From the NCBI RefSeq assembly GCF_004919095.1, contig NZ_STGJ01000002.1, positions 124,001 through 188,000 of the forward strand: 64,000 nt of DNA, in the 5' to 3' direction. Source of the DNA: Crenobacter intestini (GTDB lineage: Bacteria > Pseudomonadota > Gammaproteobacteria > Burkholderiales > Chromobacteriaceae). Of this stretch, positions 31,336 through 39,423 are shown piece by piece. The notes under the pieces were generated by a model. The model ran no database searches. It was given only the letters and a program-made list of their open reading frames with translations, and was not told the DNA's origin. Position 1 is the stretch's first letter. Each line of letters opens with the position of its first letter. Both the position numbers and the translations under genes were made by a program.

Positions 31336-31362
31336 AAAGGGGGAAGCGATTCCCCCTTTTTT
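31336..31362 (+). terminator. Terminator after the carbamoyltransferase gene
   Basis: A stem of AAAGGGGGA with TTCCCCCTTT around an AGCGA loop, then a T run, starts 15 bp after the stop codon. It closes the allE-carbamoyltransferase unit. Confidence 0.9.
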
Positions 31363-31446
31363 CCGGACCTCGATTGTTGTCTTCCGGCAGCTGCCGCCGG
31401 GCTTAGCAGGCGGCGGTTGCGGAACTACCTCATTGGAGATGCAATC

Positions 31447-32901
31447 ATGGCAATCCCAAGCTCCTCCCCCGCTACCGGCGCCGCCGGCGCTGCTGCTCCC
31501 GCCAAGAAATCCGGCTTCAAGATGCCGGACATCTACATCGTCCTCGCCATCTTCATCATGGTGATGGCGGTGCTCACCTACATCGTCCCTGCCGGCCAGT
31601 ACGAGCGCGAGAAGGTTCAGACCGCGCACGGCGTGAAGGAATTCGTCGTCGCCGGCACCTACAAGCAGATCGAGCAGCACCCGGTCGGCTTCATGGATCT
31701 GGTGACCGCCATTCCCGACGGCCTGAACCGCGCTTCCGGTATCGTGTTCCTGACCTTCCTGGTCGGCGCCGGCATGGGCCTGATCAAGCGCGCCGGCCTG
31801 ATCGACATCGGCGTGCAAAAGCTCGCCCGTGCGGTCGGCAACAAGGAAGTGCTGATCATCCCTATCCTGATGACGCTGTTCAGCGCGCTGGGTGCCTTCA
31901 TCGGCGTGCCCGAGCTGTCGCTCGCCTACCTGCCCATCTTGCTGCCGCTTTTCTACCGGCTGGGTTACGACGGCATGACCGCGATGGCCGTGTCGCTGCT
32001 CGGCCCGTGCATGGGCTTCATCTTCGGCCTGACCATCCCGGGTTCGGTCGGCGTCGGCCAGCAGATCGCGCAACTGCCGATCTTCTCCGGTTCCGGTTTC
32101 CGCGCCGTGATCCTGGCGATCGCCGTGCTGATGTCGGTGGCCTACACCATGTACTACGCGTCCAAGGTCAAGAAGACCCCGAGCAAGAGCCTGACTTTCG
32201 ACACCGACATCGAGATGCGCGCCAAGCTGGCCGAAGGCGATCAGAAGGGCGAGATCACCGCGACCCGTCGCCAGATCCTGGCCGGCTACGCCTGCTTCGT
32301 GATGTTCCCGGCTGCGATCGCCACCATCCTGATCAACAACCTGGGCTTCGGCGCCATCGGCGGCCTGTTCCTGTTCATCGGCCTGACCGCCGCCGCGATC
32401 GCCGGCAAGAAGCCGCAGCAGATCTGTGATGACCTGAACGCGTCAATGCGCGACATTATGGTCGCCGCGCTGCTGTGCGGTGTGGCCAGCGCCATCGCGG
32501 TAGTGATGGACCGCGGCATCATCACCGACACCCTGGTGTACTACCTCGAAGCGATGCTGCGCGTGATCCCGCCGGAAGCTTCCGCAGTCGGCATCTTCTG
32601 GACCCAGTCGATCTTCAACTTCCTGGTGCCGGGTGCTACCGCGCTGACCGTGCTGACCCTGCCGGTGCTCTCGCCGCTGGCCACGCTGCTGGACATCCCG
32701 CAGCAGGTGGTGGTGACCGCCAACGCCTGGGGCGGCCAGCTGACCGACATCTTCTTCCCGACTTCCGGCTTCTTCGTCGCCACCCTGATGCTGGCCAAGG
32801 TCGAATTCAGCAAGTGGATCCGCTTCTACTTCCCGCTGATGATGGCGCTGGGCGTGATGTCGAGCGTCGCGCTGGTGGTCCAGCAGGCCATGGGCCTGTA
32901 A
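31447..32901 (+). CDS. YfcC/DcuC-family permease, paralog 1
   Basis: A 484-residue inner-membrane transporter with about 12 hydrophobic segments, of the YfcC branch of the DcuC superfamily. Family blocks are MPDIYIVLAIFIMVMAVLTYIVPAGQYERE, FIGVPELSLAYLPILLPLFYRLGYDGMTAMAV, and PTSGFFVATLMLAKVEFSKWIRF near the end. Substrates of the family are poorly known (amino acids, dicarboxylates); a ureide or a product of ureide breakdown is inferred from context. It shares its MAIP start and Ala/Pro-rich tail with paralog 3. The 126-bp upstream gap holds a terminator but no copy of the shared operator. Confidence 0.85.
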   Translation: MAIPSSSPATGAAGAAAPAKKSGFKMPDIYIVLAIFIMVMAVLTYIVPAGQYEREKVQTAHGVKEFVVAGTYKQIEQHPVGFMDLVTAIPDGLNRASGIVFLTFLVGAGMGLIKRAGLIDIGVQKLARAVGNKEVLIIPILMTLFSALGAFIGVPELSLAYLPILLPLFYRLGYDGMTAMAVSLLGPCMGFIFGLTIPGSVGVGQQIAQLPIFSGSGFRAVILAIAVLMSVAYTMYYASKVKKTPSKSLTFDTDIEMRAKLAEGDQKGEITATRRQILAGYACFVMFPAAIATILINNLGFGAIGGLFLFIGLTAAAIAGKKPQQICDDLNASMRDIMVAALLCGVASAIAVVMDRGIITDTLVYYLEAMLRVIPPEASAVGIFWTQSIFNFLVPGATALTVLTLPVLSPLATLLDIPQQVVVTANAWGGQLTDIFFPTSGFFVATLMLAKVEFSKWIRFYFPLMMALGVMSSVALVVQQAMGL

Positions 32902-32934
32902 GGCTCCGGCCAGACCGGAAGGTGTGTCCCCGCA

Positions 32935-32966
32935 CGGGCCTGTCGACACCGACAGGCCCGTTTTTT
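32935..32966 (+). terminator. Terminator after YfcC paralog 1
   Basis: A CGGGCCTGTCG/CGACAGGCCCG stem with a four-base loop followed by six T, 33 bp after the stop codon. It is a textbook intrinsic terminator. Confidence 0.93.
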
Positions 32967-33076
32967 CTGGGGTGCGGCCGCGCCCGAGGGCGCGACGGAC
33001 GGGACACGCCGTTTCGCTGCATTGCAGTGCCGCGCATGCCGCATGCGGGTGCTGCCGTTCGCAAAGGACTGTCCTG

Positions 33077-34507
33077 ATGGCATCCAACGAATCCCTGTCC
33101 CTCCCGTTTACCCCGAGCGATCGCCTCGCCAACGAGGACCTGCTGCCGGTGGCCGAGCGCCGCTGGGCTACCTACAGCTTCTTCGCCCTGTGGATGAGCG
33201 ATATCCACAGCCTGGGCGGCTACGTGTTCGCCGCCGGCCTGTTCTTCCTCGGCCTCGCCGGCTGGCAGATCCTGCTCGCGATGCTGGCCGGCATCCTGAT
33301 CGTCAACCAGTTGCTCAACGGCGTCGGCGTGATGGGGCAGAAGACCGGCGTGCCCTACCCGGTGCTGGCGCGGCTGAGCTTCGGCGTGTTTGGCGCCAAC
33401 ATCCCGGCGCTGATCCGCGCGGCGGTCGGCATCGTCTGGTACGGCGTGCAGACCTGGCTCGCGTCGCTGTCGCTGGTGATTCTGGTTGAGGCCGTGTGGC
33501 CGGGCGCGTCGGCCGCGCTGCCAGGGCAGTGGCTGGGCTTGAGCACGCTTGGCTGGCTCTGCTTCATGTCGATGTGGCTGCTGCAGCTGGTGCTGTTCTG
33601 GCGCGGCATGGAGTGGGTGCGCCGCTTCATCGATTTTTGCGGGCCGGCGGTGTACCTGGTGATGTTCGCGCTGGCGGCGTGGATGCTGAGCCAGGCCGGC
33701 TGGGAGGCGTTCACCCTGCGCCTGTCCGACCGCGTGCTGAGCACGGCCGAGACTGTGTACGAGATGCTGGGCGTGGTCGCGCTGGTGGTCGCGTATTTCG
33801 CCGCGCTGCTGCTTAACTTCGCCGACTTCTCGCGCTTTGGCGTCAGCGAGCAGGCGGTGCGCCGCGGCAACTTCTGGGGGCTGCCGATCAACTTCATGCT
33901 GTTCGCGCTGGTGACGGTGATCGTCACCGCCAGCACGCTGGTGGTGTTCGGCGAGGCCATCCTCGACCCGATCGAGGTAGTCCACCGCATCGAGAACAAG
34001 CCGGTGCTGATCCTGGGCAGCCTGACCTTCGTCATCGCGACCATCGGCATCAATATCGTCGCCAACTTCGTGTCGGCAGCCTACGACATCGCCAACGTCG
34101 CGCCGCGCCACATCACCTTCGCGCGCGGCGGGCTGATCACCGCACTGCTGTCAATCGCGGTGCTGCCCTGGCAGCTGTACCACAACCCGGTGGTGATCAA
34201 CCTGTTCGTCGGCGGGCTGGGCGCCTGCCTGGGGCCGCTGTTCGGCGTGATCATGGTCGACTACTACTGGACGCGCCGCCGCCAGGTGGTGATTGCCGAC
34301 TTGTACAGCGAAGACCCGGCCGGCCGCTACTGGTATCAGGGCGGCGTCAACCTGCGCGCGGTCGCGGCCTTCGTGCCGGCAGCCTCGCTCGCCTGCATGG
34401 TGGTGCTGTGGCCGGGCGCAGGGCATCTCGAGGCGTACGGCTGGCTGATCGGCACGCTGGCGGCTGCTGCGGTCTACGCGCTGATCATGCCGCGCGAGCC
34501 GGCCTGA
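33077..34507 (+). CDS. NCS1-family permease (allantoin/hydantoin/nucleobase type)
   Basis: A 476-residue membrane protein with about 12 hydrophobic segments. NCS1 features are NEDLLPVAERRWATYSFFALWMSDIHSLGGYVFAAGLF at the start, the GVPYPVLARLSFGVFGANIPALIRA substrate-site helix region, and INLFVGGLGACLGPLFGVIMVDYYW late. NCS1 proteins couple uptake of allantoin, hydantoins, uracil, cytosine or purines to Na+ or H+. Position inside the ureide island makes allantoin the leading candidate. The ATG at 33077 follows AAAGGA. It is flanked by terminators and has no clear copy of the shared operator. Confidence 0.9.
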   Translation: MASNESLSLPFTPSDRLANEDLLPVAERRWATYSFFALWMSDIHSLGGYVFAAGLFFLGLAGWQILLAMLAGILIVNQLLNGVGVMGQKTGVPYPVLARLSFGVFGANIPALIRAAVGIVWYGVQTWLASLSLVILVEAVWPGASAALPGQWLGLSTLGWLCFMSMWLLQLVLFWRGMEWVRRFIDFCGPAVYLVMFALAAWMLSQAGWEAFTLRLSDRVLSTAETVYEMLGVVALVVAYFAALLLNFADFSRFGVSEQAVRRGNFWGLPINFMLFALVTVIVTASTLVVFGEAILDPIEVVHRIENKPVLILGSLTFVIATIGINIVANFVSAAYDIANVAPRHITFARGGLITALLSIAVLPWQLYHNPVVINLFVGGLGACLGPLFGVIMVDYYWTRRRQVVIADLYSEDPAGRYWYQGGVNLRAVAAFVPAASLACMVVLWPGAGHLEAYGWLIGTLAAAAVYALIMPREPA

Positions 34508-34514
34508 CCGGTTG

Positions 34515-34555
34515 ATGTCATACGGGTCCGTCCTTCATGCTGATCCGTATGGCAT
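34515..34555. other. Inverted repeat after the NCS1 gene
   Basis: Arms ATGTCATACGG and CCGTATGGCAT pair over 11 positions with one G-T, around a 19-base loop, starting 8 bp after the NCS1 stop. No T run follows directly, so it is either a weak terminator, an mRNA 3' structure or a protein site. Confidence 0.45.
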
Positions 34556-34641
34556 TTGTCTGTGCTGGCCATCTGCGTGGCGTGCCAGGACAAGAAAATG
34601 ACACGAGCAGACAGGCGTAGAAAGTAACGACTCGCTACACT
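34556..34641 (+). promoter_or_regulatory. Tandem operator and -10 box before YfcC paralog 2/allB
   Basis: Strong element at 34577-34593 (GTGGCGTG-N4-GACAA) and a second copy at 34598-34614 (ATGACACG-N4-GACAG), 21 bp apart. TACACT at 34636-34641 starts exactly 42 nt after the first element, implying transcription from about 34648. A further, oppositely oriented partial element lies upstream at 34556-34571 (TTGTC-N4-CTGGCCA). Confidence 0.75.
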
Positions 34642-34723
34642 GCGTCCCGAGTCAAGCAGGCAGGTCCGGCCTTCGCTGCAGGGCCTGCCGCTTTGGACAT
34701 AAACCTGGATGACAGGAGCGAGC

Positions 34724-36154
34724 ATGTTGGGCACACACGCTTTGAAGGGCGGGAGCTTCCGGCTTCCGAATATCTACCTGATCCTGGTCGGCTTCATGGC
34801 TGTTGTGGCCTTGCTGACCCGCTGGATCCCCGCCGGTGCCTACCAGCGCACCGAAATGATGACCCCCGCCGGCCCGCGCATGGTTGCCGTCGCCGACAGC
34901 TTCCAGTTCCTCCCTTCCTCTCCCGTTACCCTCTGGCAGTTCATCACCGCGATCCCCGACGGCATGGTCGGCGCGGCCAACATCGTGTTCATGACGCTCT
35001 TGGTCGGTGGTTCGGTCGGCCTGATCCGCCGTACCGGCGTGGTCGACCTCGGCATCCAGTCGCTGCTCCGCGCAGTCGGCGGCCGTTCGCAACTGGTGAT
35101 CCCGCTCTTGATGGCGCTGTTCGCGGCGATCTGCGGCTTTATCGGCGTGCCCGAGCTGTCAATCGCCTTCCTGCCGATGCTGCTGCCGATGTTCTACCGC
35201 ATGGGTTACGACGGCATGACCGCGGTCGCAGTCGCGCTGTTGCCGACCACGCTGGGCTTCGCCTTCGGCATCACCATCCCTGGTACCGTCGGCATCGGCC
35301 AGAGCATCGCCCAGCTGCCGATGTTCTCCGCCGCCGGCTACCGCGCGGGCATGCTCGCGCTGGTGATGCTGGTCGCCATCGTCTACACCTGGCGCTACGC
35401 CACCCGCGTCAAGGCCAACCCCGCCGCGAGCCTGGTGTTCGATACCGATGCCGAACTGCGCACCCGCCTGCTCAGCACCCGCGGCGGTGACGCGGCCAAC
35501 CGTTTCACATCGCGCCAGAAGCTCGCCGGCGTGCTGTGCGGCTTCGCGCTGATCGGCGTGATCGTCGCCATCCTCAAGTGGCAGTTGAGCTTCAACGCGA
35601 TCAGCGGCCTGTTCCTCTCCGTTGCCGTCGCCACCGCCCTGATTGCTGGCAAGCGCGCCAATGCGCTGTGCGAGGACCTCGACGAGTCGTTCCGCGAGAT
35701 CCTGGTCGGCGCGCTGATCTGCGGCCTGGCCCGCGCGATCTCGGTGCTGATGAGCCACGGCCAGATCGCCGACACCATCGTCTACGGCATCGTCGGCCTA
35801 GTGTCCGACTTCAGCGGTGCCATCGCGGTGATCACCGTCTTCCTGTGCCAGGCGATGTTCAACGCGCTGATCCCATCCGGCAGCGGGCAGACCGTGCTGA
35901 CCATGCCGGTGCTGGTGCCGCTGGCCGACCTGTTGGGCATCACCCGCCAGACCATGGTACTCGCCACCCAGATGGGCGACGGCATGACCAACATCCTGTT
36001 CCCGACCTCGGGCTACTTCATCGCCACGCTGGCGATCGCCCGGGTCGACTACCTCAAGTGGCTGCGCTTTTACCTGCCGCTGTTCGGCGTGCTGCTCGCG
36101 ATGGCGGCCGGCTCGCTGACGCTGGCGTACTCGATCGCGCTGGGGCCGTTCTGA
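34724..36154 (+). CDS. YfcC/DcuC-family permease, paralog 2
   Basis: A 476-residue transporter with about 12 hydrophobic segments, starting MLGTHALKGGSFRLPNIYLILVGF. Family blocks FIGVPELSIAFLPMLLPMFYRMGYDGMTAVAV and PSGSGQTVLTMPVLVPLADLLGITRQTMVLATQ are present, the latter closely matching paralog 4. AGGAG lies just before the ATG at 34724, preferred over an ATG at 34709. It is the first gene of a unit with allantoinase (43-bp gap) behind the tandem operator, so it is the paralog most directly tied to ureide uptake or product efflux. Confidence 0.87.
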   Translation: MLGTHALKGGSFRLPNIYLILVGFMAVVALLTRWIPAGAYQRTEMMTPAGPRMVAVADSFQFLPSSPVTLWQFITAIPDGMVGAANIVFMTLLVGGSVGLIRRTGVVDLGIQSLLRAVGGRSQLVIPLLMALFAAICGFIGVPELSIAFLPMLLPMFYRMGYDGMTAVAVALLPTTLGFAFGITIPGTVGIGQSIAQLPMFSAAGYRAGMLALVMLVAIVYTWRYATRVKANPAASLVFDTDAELRTRLLSTRGGDAANRFTSRQKLAGVLCGFALIGVIVAILKWQLSFNAISGLFLSVAVATALIAGKRANALCEDLDESFREILVGALICGLARAISVLMSHGQIADTIVYGIVGLVSDFSGAIAVITVFLCQAMFNALIPSGSGQTVLTMPVLVPLADLLGITRQTMVLATQMGDGMTNILFPTSGYFIATLAIARVDYLKWLRFYLPLFGVLLAMAAGSLTLAYSIALGPF

Positions 36155-36197
36155 CCCCAAGGCAGCCACCCAAACTTCAACCATCAAGGAAATCCCA

Positions 36198-37565
36198 ATG
36201 CTCGATACCCTGATCCGCAACGCGCGCCTGGTGCTGCGCAACGAAGTGGTGAACGCCGAACTCGGCATCCGCGACGGCAAGATCGCCGTGATCGCCGACC
36301 GTGTCGAAGAGCCGGCACGCGAGACCGTCGACGCCGCGGGCCAGTACGTGATGCCGGGCATGGTCGACGTGCACATGCATATTTCCGAGCCGGGGCGTAC
36401 CGAGTGGGAAGGTTACGAGACGGGCAGCCAGGCGATGGCCGCCGGCGGCACCACCTCGTTTGTCGAGATGCCGCTGAACACCATCCCGGCGACCACCGAC
36501 GTCGCCGCGATGGACCTGAAGATCGGCGCCGCCAGCGGCCAGTGCCACGTCGACTATGCGCTGATGGGCGGGCTCGTGCCGTGGAACTTCGACGACCTCA
36601 AGCCGATGTCTGCTGCCGGCGTCGCCGCGTACAAGTGCTTCGTCGCCACCTGCGGCTCGGGCAAGCCGGGCGACTTCAAGAACGTCAACGACTTCGAACT
36701 GTACGAAGGCATGAAGATTCTCGCCGAGACTGGCGACCTCCTGGTGATCCACTGCGAGAATGCCGCGCTGACCGACGGGCTGGGCAAGAAGGCGCGCGCC
36801 GAGGGCAAGAGCAAGGTGTCCGACTACGTCGCCAGCCGCCCGGTGTTCACCGAGGTGGAAGCGGTGCAGCGCGTGCTCTTGATCGCCAAGGAAACCGGCT
36901 GCCGCGTGCATATCGCGCACAACAGCTGCCCGGAAGCGGTCGACGCCATCCACCGCGCCATCGCCGACGGCGTCGACGCGTCGGTCGAGTCGTGCCCGCA
37001 CTACTTCCTGCTGGCGACCGAAGAGCTCGACGCGATCGGCCCGCGCGCCAAGTGCTCGCCGCCGATCCGCGACTACGCCAACCAGGCGCGCATGTGGGAG
37101 TACCTCGCCGCCGGCAAGATCGGCATCCTCGGCTCCGACCACTCGCCGTGCACCTTCGACCTCAAGGACAAGGAAAACGCGTTTGACGCGTGGGGCGGCC
37201 TGTCGGCCTGCCAGAACAGCGTCGACGCGATGTTCGACGCCGGCGTCAAGCAGCGCGGCCTCAGTCCGACCCTGCTCGCGCAGGTGCTCGCGACCAACCC
37301 GGCCGAGCGCTTCGGCCTGAAGGACAAGGGCGAGATCGCGATCGGCAAGGACGCCGACCTGGTGTTCATCGACCCCGAGCAGTCGTACACGGTGACCGCC
37401 GAGGGCCTCTACTACAAGAACAAGCACAGCGCGTACGAGGGCCGCAAGATCGATTGCCGCGTCACCCGCACCGTGCTGCGCGGGCGCACCATCTTCGAAC
37501 TGGGCAAGGACTTCGGCAAGGCGGACGGCCGCCTGATCCGCGTCACCGGCAAGCAGGGCCGCTAA
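36198..37565 (+). CDS. allB: Allantoinase
   Basis: A 455-residue amidohydrolase-superfamily enzyme hydrolysing allantoin to allantoate with a dinuclear metal centre. Metal-site features in order: PGMVDVHMHISEPG (first two His), YKCFVATCGSGKPG (bridging Lys expected carboxylated, near residue 146), LLVIHCENA, CRVHIAHNS and GSDHSPCTFD. The tail SAYEGRKIDCRVTRTVLRGRTIF is typical of allantoinase/dihydropyrimidinase. Length matches E. coli AllB (453). It follows the paralog 2 permease by 43 bp and is closed by a terminator. Dihydropyrimidinase or hydantoinase is the alternative. Confidence 0.87.
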   Translation: MLDTLIRNARLVLRNEVVNAELGIRDGKIAVIADRVEEPARETVDAAGQYVMPGMVDVHMHISEPGRTEWEGYETGSQAMAAGGTTSFVEMPLNTIPATTDVAAMDLKIGAASGQCHVDYALMGGLVPWNFDDLKPMSAAGVAAYKCFVATCGSGKPGDFKNVNDFELYEGMKILAETGDLLVIHCENAALTDGLGKKARAEGKSKVSDYVASRPVFTEVEAVQRVLLIAKETGCRVHIAHNSCPEAVDAIHRAIADGVDASVESCPHYFLLATEELDAIGPRAKCSPPIRDYANQARMWEYLAAGKIGILGSDHSPCTFDLKDKENAFDAWGGLSACQNSVDAMFDAGVKQRGLSPTLLAQVLATNPAERFGLKDKGEIAIGKDADLVFIDPEQSYTVTAEGLYYKNKHSAYEGRKIDCRVTRTVLRGRTIFELGKDFGKADGRLIRVTGKQGR

Positions 37566-37588
37566 GCCTGTTTTGCTGCTTTTCCACC

Positions 37589-37619
37589 AAGGCACCGGCA
37601 CCGCACCGGTGCCTTTTTT
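37589..37619 (+). terminator. Terminator after allB
   Basis: AAGGCACCGG pairs with CCGGTGCC(TT) around a seven-base loop and is followed by six T, 24 bp beyond the allB stop. The remaining ~300 bp before the next permease contain the operator elements listed separately; no gene is seen. Confidence 0.92.
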
Positions 37620-37674
37620 GTCGTCTGCGGGGTGGCGGGCGTGGACTGTCCAGCCTTCATTCTGCTGCCGGAAT

Positions 37675-37842
37675 TTGTCAGTACGTGCCATGCGCTGGCG
37701 TGCGATGACAGGTGTTTTGATGGGTTGATTTCTGCTGTAAGCCTTGCCAGGCAAGCTTTCTTGCGTTTCGTCAAACAAGTGTGGATGGTCGGACACGCTG
37801 GCGCGTAAGGACAGTGCGCGGGCTCGTGTTTGTCATTACGGT
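37675..37842 (+). promoter_or_regulatory. Operator elements before YfcC paralog 3
   Basis: Two full matches to the shared 17-bp element, 37695-37711 (CTGGCGTG-N4-GACAG) and 37798-37814 (CTGGCGCG-N4-GACAG), plus an inverted near-match at 37675-37690 (TTGTC-N4-CGTGCCA). A TACGGT box at 37837-37842 starts 22 nt after the promoter-proximal element, close to the 21-nt spacing seen at the other promoters. A second copy at 21-bp phase is not evident here, so the layout is less regular. Confidence 0.6.
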
Positions 37843-37924
37843 AGTGGCTACTCCCCGCCCGGGAAGCAGGCACACCGGGCCCGGTCGCCGCATCCGAATC
37901 GCAAACTTTCAGTGGAGATCAACG

Positions 37925-39361
37925 ATGGCCATTCCTGTCCCAACCCCACCCGCGCCAGCCGCCGTGCAGGCACCCGCCAAGAAATTCGAGATCCCGGACA
38001 TCTACGTGATCCTGGGCGCGATGATCCTGTTCGTCGCCCTGCTCAGCTACGTGATCCCGGCGGGCGAGTACCAGCGCGAGATCGTCAACGGCCGCGCGAC
38101 GGTGGTCGCCGGCTCGTTCGCCTTCATCGAGCAGCAACCGGTGGGGTTCATGCAGGTGGTCGAGGCGATCCCGACCGGCCTCGTCAAGGCGGGCGACGTG
38201 GTGATCCTGACCTTGCTGGTCGGCGGCGCGGTCGGCGTGATCCGCGGCGCCGGCATCATCAACTACGGCATCGACAAGCTGCTGGGTGCGCTGGGTAGCC
38301 GAACCAGCCTGATGATCCCGGTGCTGACCTCGGTCGGCGGCGTGATCTCGGCCTTTATCGGCACGCCCGAACTGGGTATCGCCTACCTGCCCATCGTGCT
38401 GCCGCTGATGCTGCGCCTCGGTTACGACACCATGACGGCCACCGCGATCGCGCTGCTGGGCCCCTCGGTCGGCTTCGCGTTCGCGCTGACCGCGCCGGCG
38501 ACGGTCGGCACCGCCCACCTGTTGGGCGAACTGCCGATGTTCTCGGGTGCCGCCTTCCGCTTCGCCTTCCTCGCGCTCGCGCTCTCGATCAGCACCGCCT
38601 TCATCATGCGCCACGCGGCGCGGGTGAAGGCCAACCCGGAGCAGAGCCCGACCGCCGAACTGGACGCGACGCTGCGCGCGCGCTTCGCCGGCGAGGAGAG
38701 CGCATCGGACAGCAGCTACACCCCGCGCCAGCGCATGGCCGGTGCGGCGACCTTGCTGATGTTCGTCGCCATCATCGCGGCCATCCTGCAGTTCAAGCTC
38801 GGCTTCATGGCGATCTCCGGCCTCTTCATGCTGATGGCGGTCGCCGCCTGCCTGCTGGCCGGACAGACGCTCAACGCGATCTGCGCCAGTTACAACGACG
38901 CGATGAAGGGCGTGATGGTCGGCGCGCTGATCTGCGGCATCGCCCGCGGCGTGTCGGTGGTGCTCGAGCAGGGCATGATCATGGACACCATCGTGTTCTG
39001 GCTGTCCGAGATGCTGAGCAAGCTGCCGCCGGCGGTCACCGCCTACGGCATCTTCGCCACCGAGTGGTTCTTCAACCTGATCGTGCCGTCCGGCTCGGGC
39101 AAGGCCGTGATCACGCTGCCCATCCTCTACCCGCTGGCTGACCTGGTCGGCGTCTCCCGCCAGATCGTGGTGCTCGGCCTGCAATGGGGCGAGGGCCTGG
39201 CCAACGTGATCCAGCCGACCGAAGGCTACTTCATGGCCATCCTGGCCATGGCCGGCGTGCCGCTGAACCGCTGGGTGCGCTTCTTCCTGCCCCTGATGGG
39301 CCTGCTGGTCGCGCTCGCGCTGGCCGGCCTGTTCGTCGCGCAATTGGCCGCGCTCGCCTGA
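37925..39361 (+). CDS. YfcC/DcuC-family permease, paralog 3
   Basis: A 478-residue transporter with about 12 hydrophobic segments. It begins MAIPVPTPPAPAAVQAPAKKFEIPDIYVIL, with the same Ala/Pro-rich cytoplasmic leader style as paralog 1. Family blocks are FIGTPELGIAYLPIVLPLMLRLGYDTMTATAI and PSGSGKAVITLPILYPLADLVGVSRQIVVLGLQWGEG. Its QWGEG and a Lys in the SGSGK turn differ from paralogs 2 and 4, hinting at a different substrate. GGAGATC precedes the ATG. A terminator separates it from paralog 4. Confidence 0.87.
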   Translation: MAIPVPTPPAPAAVQAPAKKFEIPDIYVILGAMILFVALLSYVIPAGEYQREIVNGRATVVAGSFAFIEQQPVGFMQVVEAIPTGLVKAGDVVILTLLVGGAVGVIRGAGIINYGIDKLLGALGSRTSLMIPVLTSVGGVISAFIGTPELGIAYLPIVLPLMLRLGYDTMTATAIALLGPSVGFAFALTAPATVGTAHLLGELPMFSGAAFRFAFLALALSISTAFIMRHAARVKANPEQSPTAELDATLRARFAGEESASDSSYTPRQRMAGAATLLMFVAIIAAILQFKLGFMAISGLFMLMAVAACLLAGQTLNAICASYNDAMKGVMVGALICGIARGVSVVLEQGMIMDTIVFWLSEMLSKLPPAVTAYGIFATEWFFNLIVPSGSGKAVITLPILYPLADLVGVSRQIVVLGLQWGEGLANVIQPTEGYFMAILAMAGVPLNRWVRFFLPLMGLLVALALAGLFVAQLAALA

Positions 39362-39371
39362 AACCACCGAT

Positions 39372-39396
39372 GGCCGGCCCCGCGCCGGCCTTTTTT
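39372..39396 (+). terminator. Terminator between YfcC paralogs 3 and 4
   Basis: GGCCGG/CCGGCC stem followed by TTTTTT begins 10 bp after the paralog 3 stop and ends 27 bp before the paralog 4 start. It would partly uncouple the two genes; read-through is needed unless paralog 4 has a promoter of its own. Confidence 0.85.
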
Positions 39397-39423
39397 GACC
39401 GTGCTCTTGTCGGGAGATTCGCC

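Noticed and set aside
30271-32073. A 600-residue minus-strand open frame across the carbamoyltransferase and the first YfcC gene
   Set aside because: It is an antisense shadow of two clear genes with good ribosome-binding sites, and has the low-complexity His/Asp/Val-rich look of antisense reading in GC-rich DNA. The same applies to many other long antisense frames in the window.
31363-33076. Copies of the shared operator before YfcC paralog 1 or the NCS1 gene
   Set aside because: Partial matches were seen (for example near 32925 and 32990), but they overlap a terminator or break the 4-bp spacing, so none is claimed.
37695-37759. Element at 37695 as the core of a second araI-like promoter before YfcC paralog 3
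   Set aside because: No second copy 21 bp later and no -10 box at the expected place (AGCTTT). It is kept only as a possible accessory site; the element at 37798 is a better candidate for activation.
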